Shown: piece after piece, positions 5,801 through 8,500 of the stretch
How the letters are laid out: every line of letters starts with the position of its first letter
Position numbering within the stretch: position 1 is the stretch's first letter
Origin: Candidatus Woesearchaeota archaeon
GTDB lineage: Archaea; Nanobdellota; Nanobdellia; Woesearchaeales; UBA12501
Direction: 5' to 3'
Length of the DNA: 8,500 nucleotides
Assembly (NCBI GenBank): GCA_026394915.1
Contig: JAPLZS010000179.1
Coordinates: forward strand, 1 to 8,500
Notes under the pieces: generated by a model
The model's input: only the letters and a program-made list of their open reading frames with translations
Database searches by the model: none
What the model was told of the DNA's origin: nothing
Made by a program: the position numbers and the translations under genes

Positions 5801-8500
5801 ATTCTTTGATATGGTGTTGTTTGTGTACTGTCCAAGAGAATGGTCCAGCGCAAGCCCATACTGATTTGATGAAAATGCGTTATGATTGATTGTTGAATTC
5901 TCCATATTATAAAGATACATCCCGTAAATGCTGTTCCCTGAGATATTGTTGTTCTGGATATAAGAGTTATTCAGGCCATATGCATAGAAACCCATCTGTG
6001 AATTCCCTCTTGCGGTGTTATTTGCGAAGTTGATCCTGTCTGAATTGTTGTAAAATACATATCCGAAGAGGCCATTGGCAGCAGTGTTATTGATGATAGT
6101 TATGTCTTTTGATGATATTGCCATCAGATTGACGCCCGCAGTTATGCCCCGATTTCCATAAATTGAGAATGTATCTGTTGCATTCTCAAGCACGTTGTTC
6201 TGCACAATTATATTGCTGGAATTGACGATCACAACATTATAGAAATTGTTCCCAAGGGTGTTCAATGACAGATTGACATATGTGCAATTTACAAGGGTTA
6301 TCTTTCCTATGAAAAGAGATGTGTCTCTGACAGAAAGATTGAGGTATCTTATCTGGGTGTAATTTGAAGGAGTTCCATGCACGTTAAGGTAATAATAGAT
6401 GTTTTCGCCATCTGCCGTGTTTGACCGCTCAAAATAATTGAAATAATCATCAGGGAAAGGGAACATGAGGCCCATAGAGGATATATAGCTGTGTCTTATG
6501 CTATTCCTGGAGAAATTGTTCCACATCCCTCCAAATCCATGGCTTGTTCCTGTGAGAGATATTCCTGCATCTGCAAGGTCTAATCCTAGGATCATGTTGC
6601 TTAAGGAGTTATTGTCTATCTTATTATAAAAAGACCCAGTGAACACCGCTATGCCTCCGACGTATGAAAATGACCATGCAGACGCATTTATGATATTGTT
6701 CCTTATCGTATTATTATGCGATGTCTCAAGCGCAAATCCTAAAAGATTATTGAGAGCTGTGTTGTTCTCAAGAGTATTGTTGACTGATCCTTTTGCGAAA
6801 GAATAGGCTGCAGAGCTTGCAAAATTCACAGTGTTGTTGTATACAAGGCTGTTGTTGGAATTCTGCGCTCCTACCCCCACTTCCGCATAATTGATCTCAT
6901 TGTCTTTTATGACAGTGCCTACTGAATTGTTTATTCCTATCCCATATTTGTATCCGCTTATGTTGCAGTTCTTTATCAGGACATTATCTGCCGTGTTTAT
7001 GCTGATAGCCATGCCTGATGAACCCTGTCCGCCGAATATGCCTTCGCCGCCGCCGGATATGTAGGATCCATCGCAGTCAAATGCCAGATTTGAGCCTGTT
7101 ATCTGCGCAATCCCCATCAGCGAAGGATCATTATAATCAGAATCAACCAGATGGTATTTTCCCCTGCAGAGCGTAGTATCTGAACTGACTTTCAGATTAT
7201 TGACAAGAACAGTGCATGTATTTACAGTCACCTTGATAAGGTCAGTGTACAATGTATTATGTTTTACGCTTGGATTGCCGCTTTCACTGGTGTCTGCACT
7301 GCTGTCTAAGCTGCCCTTTATATCATTCCTGAAATTGCTGATTGCGCCCTGATCATGGGCAATCCCGCTGAAATCTGAATCAAGATATCTCTTTATGAGA
7401 TATCTCTTGGCATATTCGCTGTCTGCATACATGAGGAGATACAATGGGCTTGAAGCAAACGCCTTTGCCAGATCCATTATCCCTGATTTGTAATCTTCTT
7501 TCCTGTCCATCACAAGAGATTCAAGAGGATGGTAATAACCGGAGGTCTCAAGGAAATAAGACCTTGAATATCCGGCAGGTATCTCTTTTTCAGGCGCTTT
7601 GAATGAGATGTCAAGATTCTCGCCTTCTTTTACGGCTATCCTTGAGTCATCACGATCCATCAGCTCTGGCTGGCCTGGTTCTGAGTAGCTGATATCCTTG
7701 ATCTGATCCTCTGAATAATCAACTCCGATGAAATCGATCATGTAAGCGAAAGCCGTTGTCTTCAGCCTTATCTCATCATCTGTTATCAGTGACAGGTTTA
7801 TCGGGAATACGAGGGTTTCATATGCACCCATTATCGCATTGTCAGAAGCAGGCCCATAAGGATAATCAATCCACCTGCCTTCTTGATCTTTTATCTGCAA
7901 TGTTATCTTTGCAGAGCTCACCACTCTTTGATTCATTATCTTTCCGAAGGCAGTATTGTCTATTGCGTCATAGACAATAGGCAGGACATCTTTCCCTAAG
8001 GAAAACAGGATGAATTCAGATGTGCTCATAAGCCCTGTCTCGCTTCCGCTTATAATCAGCTTTGCTGTCTTGCCTGAACTTGAGGAATTGATTGTGAAGG
8101 AATCGGTTGTGCCATCTATGGCTGCATCATCTGCTGCAGGAACTGGAGGAAGCGTTATGTAAAGATAATCATTCGTGTCTTTCTCAAGGTCAATTGAGTT
8201 TATATCGCTCACCCATGCATTGCCGGAATAATGCACAGGGGGCTTGTCATAATTTGATCTTGACGAAGTTAATCCTCCATCTATGCTTGATCTGGGTTCT
8301 GCAGGGATCTCATCTGCATTGAGCACCAATCCTGAACAGTCCCTGCCTGATGAATCAGCGCATATTGCTGAAGCTATCTTTCCTCTGTTTATCGTATGGG
8401 GATCTCCATAAAAATCAATGTATGCTTCTGTGTTCTCAGGATGGTCCACAGAGATCATCTTTGCATCATTCAGGTAGAGAACTTCAGGCAGGACCTCTGA
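2828..8500 (-). CDS. Giant secreted beta-helix (NosD-like) and Ig/FN3 multidomain surface protein, 5' end missing
   Basis: 1,890 residues are visible (numbered from the window edge). The frame is open through the right edge, so the first internal Met (8458) is not the start. Modules: 1-320, beta-rich, with LNDAKMISVDHPEN, ADSSGRD, DQEGRWIDYP and RSYFLETSGYYHPL, which I recall from a module next to ASPIC/UnbV-type (CRTAC1-like) proteins; 330-397, helical; 422-454, a lead-in with two Cys (TCTVLVNN, TTLCRGKY); about 469-1037, a right-handed parallel beta-helix with many N-x-I-x-x-N turns; near 692-709, the NosD-type sequence SNTADGENIYYYL; 1052-1160, a carboxypeptidase-regulatory-like beta-sandwich; 1162-1270, FN3-like (DTSPPSTP to YTFAVRARDS); 1271-1553, an Ig-like domain split by an insert; 1565-1640, Ig-like (ETNEYAACYYNTS); 1642-1753 and 1755-1890, further beta-sandwiches. 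About 65 N-glycosylation sequons were counted by hand. There is no C-terminal membrane span. It is probably an exported adhesin, S-layer-associated protein or glycan-binding protein. A catalytic role such as polysaccharide lyase is possible but no active site is evident. Confidence 0.93.
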   Translation of the reverse strand, partial: SEVLPEVLYLNDAKMISVDHPENTEAYIDFYGDPHTINRGKIASAICADSSGRDCSGLVLNADEIPAEPRSSIDGGLTSSRSNYDKPPVHYSGNAWVSDINSIDLEKDTNDYLYITLPPVPAADDAAIDGTTDSFTINSSSSGKTAKLIISGSETGLMSTSEFILFSLGKDVLPIVYDAIDNTAFGKIMNQRVVSSAKITLQIKDQEGRWIDYPYGPASDNAIMGAYETLVFPINLSLITDDEIRLKTTAFAYMIDFIGVDYSEDQIKDISYSEPGQPELMDRDDSRIAVKEGENLDISFKAPEKEIPAGYSRSYFLETSGYYHPLESLVMDRKEDYKSGIMDLAKAFASSPLYLLMYADSEYAKRYLIKRYLDSDFSGIAHDQGAISNFRNDIKGSLDSSADTSESGNPSVKHNTLYTDLIKVTVNTCTVLVNNLKVSSDTTLCRGKYHLVDSDYNDPSLMGIAQITGSNLAFDCDGSYISGGGEGIFGGQGSSGMAISINTADNVLIKNCNISGYKYGIGINNSVGTVIKDNEINYAEVGVGAQNSNNSLVYNNTVNFASSAAYSFAKGSVNNTLENNTALNNLLGFALETSHNNTIRNNIINASAWSFSYVGGIAVFTGSFYNKIDNNSLSNMILGLDLADAGISLTGTSHGFGGMWNNFSRNSIRHSYISSMGLMFPFPDDYFNYFERSNTADGENIYYYLNVHGTPSNYTQIRYLNLSVRDTSLFIGKITLVNCTYVNLSLNTLGNNFYNVVIVNSSNIIVQNNVLENATDTFSIYGNRGITAGVNLMAISSKDITIINNTAANGLFGYVFYNNSDRINFANNTARGNSQMGFYAYGLNNSYIQNNNISGNSIYGMYLYNMENSTINHNAFSSNQYGLALDHSLGQYTNNTISKNTIAGLYLYDHLGGAYLSGNMIENNTGAGISVTSSNKEVYSGLSTRNNSEAGIYVLDSSNITIVSPQSNKSRWGIKFSNSNNVHVTDAHTANNTDAEILFYNSLNNQIINSVIINKISAKDVNSSYNSDNYMLNTSFDRSNTAYSDDDGNAFSNLSVQWHLDFYVQSNESYVMGESIPVSGVNLSVSDSEGKNSQTVFTDSSGHSYFNVSEYRENSAGREYFSNYTWNLTKEGYSFSDNQIRPYITNTNMTENKFFNMSMAQQGGFNDTSPPSTPIVVDGPDYIDIDWFSSRSTLQASWYNSTDRLLVFYAFRIFDNGVCVPGYCAETDVGQNTSITINGLNLTEGHNYTFAVRARDSLFWFTPFEYSDGAIADFTAPTVAINSTTHPNQTEWYSNPNATFTFYGNDSLSGIKGFSYLLDDNPGTGPDLIADPRPPVILAEPKNNGYHRVLKTDGTGEAFAVFSQVRGNLSYGDNVAVSFQLSEDVSDRIDAMSVKAYLVRWGEAIDGYDNTDRRISTIAELTQDITHKDYSAADTYSVNLTVLSAAENYFYVAVAGLDADDNNTHNLSIAGTDSLTGIDNSTQALICGETSGCTNLTNTAEFAIGVRAETNSTIWTKSYANLANGMHWFHVRALDNAGNWGNPEHYAIQIDSVTGAPQFTTVKPRGYIATTNPTLVVETNEYAACYYNTSNSTHTGMTSYDGLHHESELSLSEGIYTYGLNCTDKSGNTAYNSTTFIINTSALPDMVSIWPMTNYTAGQKLAVNVNVTKAYGGVAYGLGELSSRFSANITGPDAVKTSVAISVTDKGGGLYSVSFTAPLTAGRYTLIVKVGNALDTETFAINSYSLTMRYAGVMDSAAVQENLVYWKSGSEYIIGLASDTVPVSITGTTSQLQLKYTAANGYGFIFMTDPFAIITNKQAYLSKGAFLDLKNPSFGHDTNEEEHVVSTILEYDDMQISGADNVYEGRYSLLIRNDGVNASSGKTKIKITIT

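Noticed and set aside
5390..7095. Copper-processing (nitrous oxide reductase maturation) role suggested by the NosD resemblance
   Set aside because: NosD-like beta-helices occur widely in archaeal surface proteins. No nos partner genes are present, and the protein is embedded in an Ig/FN3 chain.
5390..7095. DNA-level tandem repeats or a CRISPR array in the Asn-rich region
   Set aside because: The repetitiveness is at protein level (N-x-I motifs of variable spacing). I see no conserved direct DNA repeat with regular spacers.
7756..8322. Plus-strand open frames at 7756-7980 and 8107-8322
   Set aside because: They are antisense to the giant gene, rich in His/Leu/Gln from complementary codons, with no supporting signals.
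8456..8458. ATG at 8458 as the start of the giant gene
   Set aside because: The frame stays open for 14 more codons to the window edge (SEVLPEVLYLNDAK) with no Shine-Dalgarno near the Met, and the sequence around it reads as the middle of a domain.

Overview
The window looks like a piece of an archaeal genome. I base this on an archaeal type IV pilin N-terminus of the 'RKAVSPLIATVLLIAFAVALG' kind at 687-1280, prepilin-like leaders in neighbouring genes, A/T-rich TATA-like boxes at archaeal distances from start codons, and a giant NosD-type beta-helix surface protein rich in N-glycosylation sequons. The style of the giant protein (motifs such as SGIKGFSYLLDDNPGTGPD, ETNEYAACYYNTS, ALDNAGNWG) reminds me of DPANN archaea such as Woesearchaeota, but that placement is recall and not proof. 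All genes lie on the minus strand, so the window is transcribed from right to left.

From right to left: (1) 8500-2828 holds the 3' part of a gene for a giant secreted protein. At least 1,890 residues are visible and its start lies beyond the right edge. It has an N-terminal beta-rich module, a helical stretch, a long right-handed parallel beta-helix and a chain of Ig/FN3-like domains. (2) 2781-2254 encodes a small membrane-anchored protein with a class III-like leader. (3) 2267-1737 overlaps it by 14 nt and encodes a pilin-like protein. (4) 1651-1343 encodes a 102-residue protein with two membrane segments between charged helices. (5) 1280-687 encodes a clear archaeal type IV pilin. (6) 560-135 encodes another protein with one membrane segment and a pilin-like ectodomain. 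(7) 51-1 holds the first 17 codons of what looks like a further class III signal-peptide protein running off the left edge.

Read together, the genes suggest a cell-surface module: several different pilin or pseudopilin-like subunits, one small membrane accessory protein and a very large glycosylated adhesin-like beta-helix protein. No assembly ATPase, TadC-like platform protein or prepilin peptidase is visible, so either these lie outside the window or shared machinery is used. The association between the adhesin and the pilins is inferred from gene order alone.

The non-coding gaps are short (46 to 126 nt). They hold candidate TATA boxes, Shine-Dalgarno sequences for some genes, and one hairpin after the stop at 135. 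I see no RNA genes, CRISPR arrays or mobile elements.
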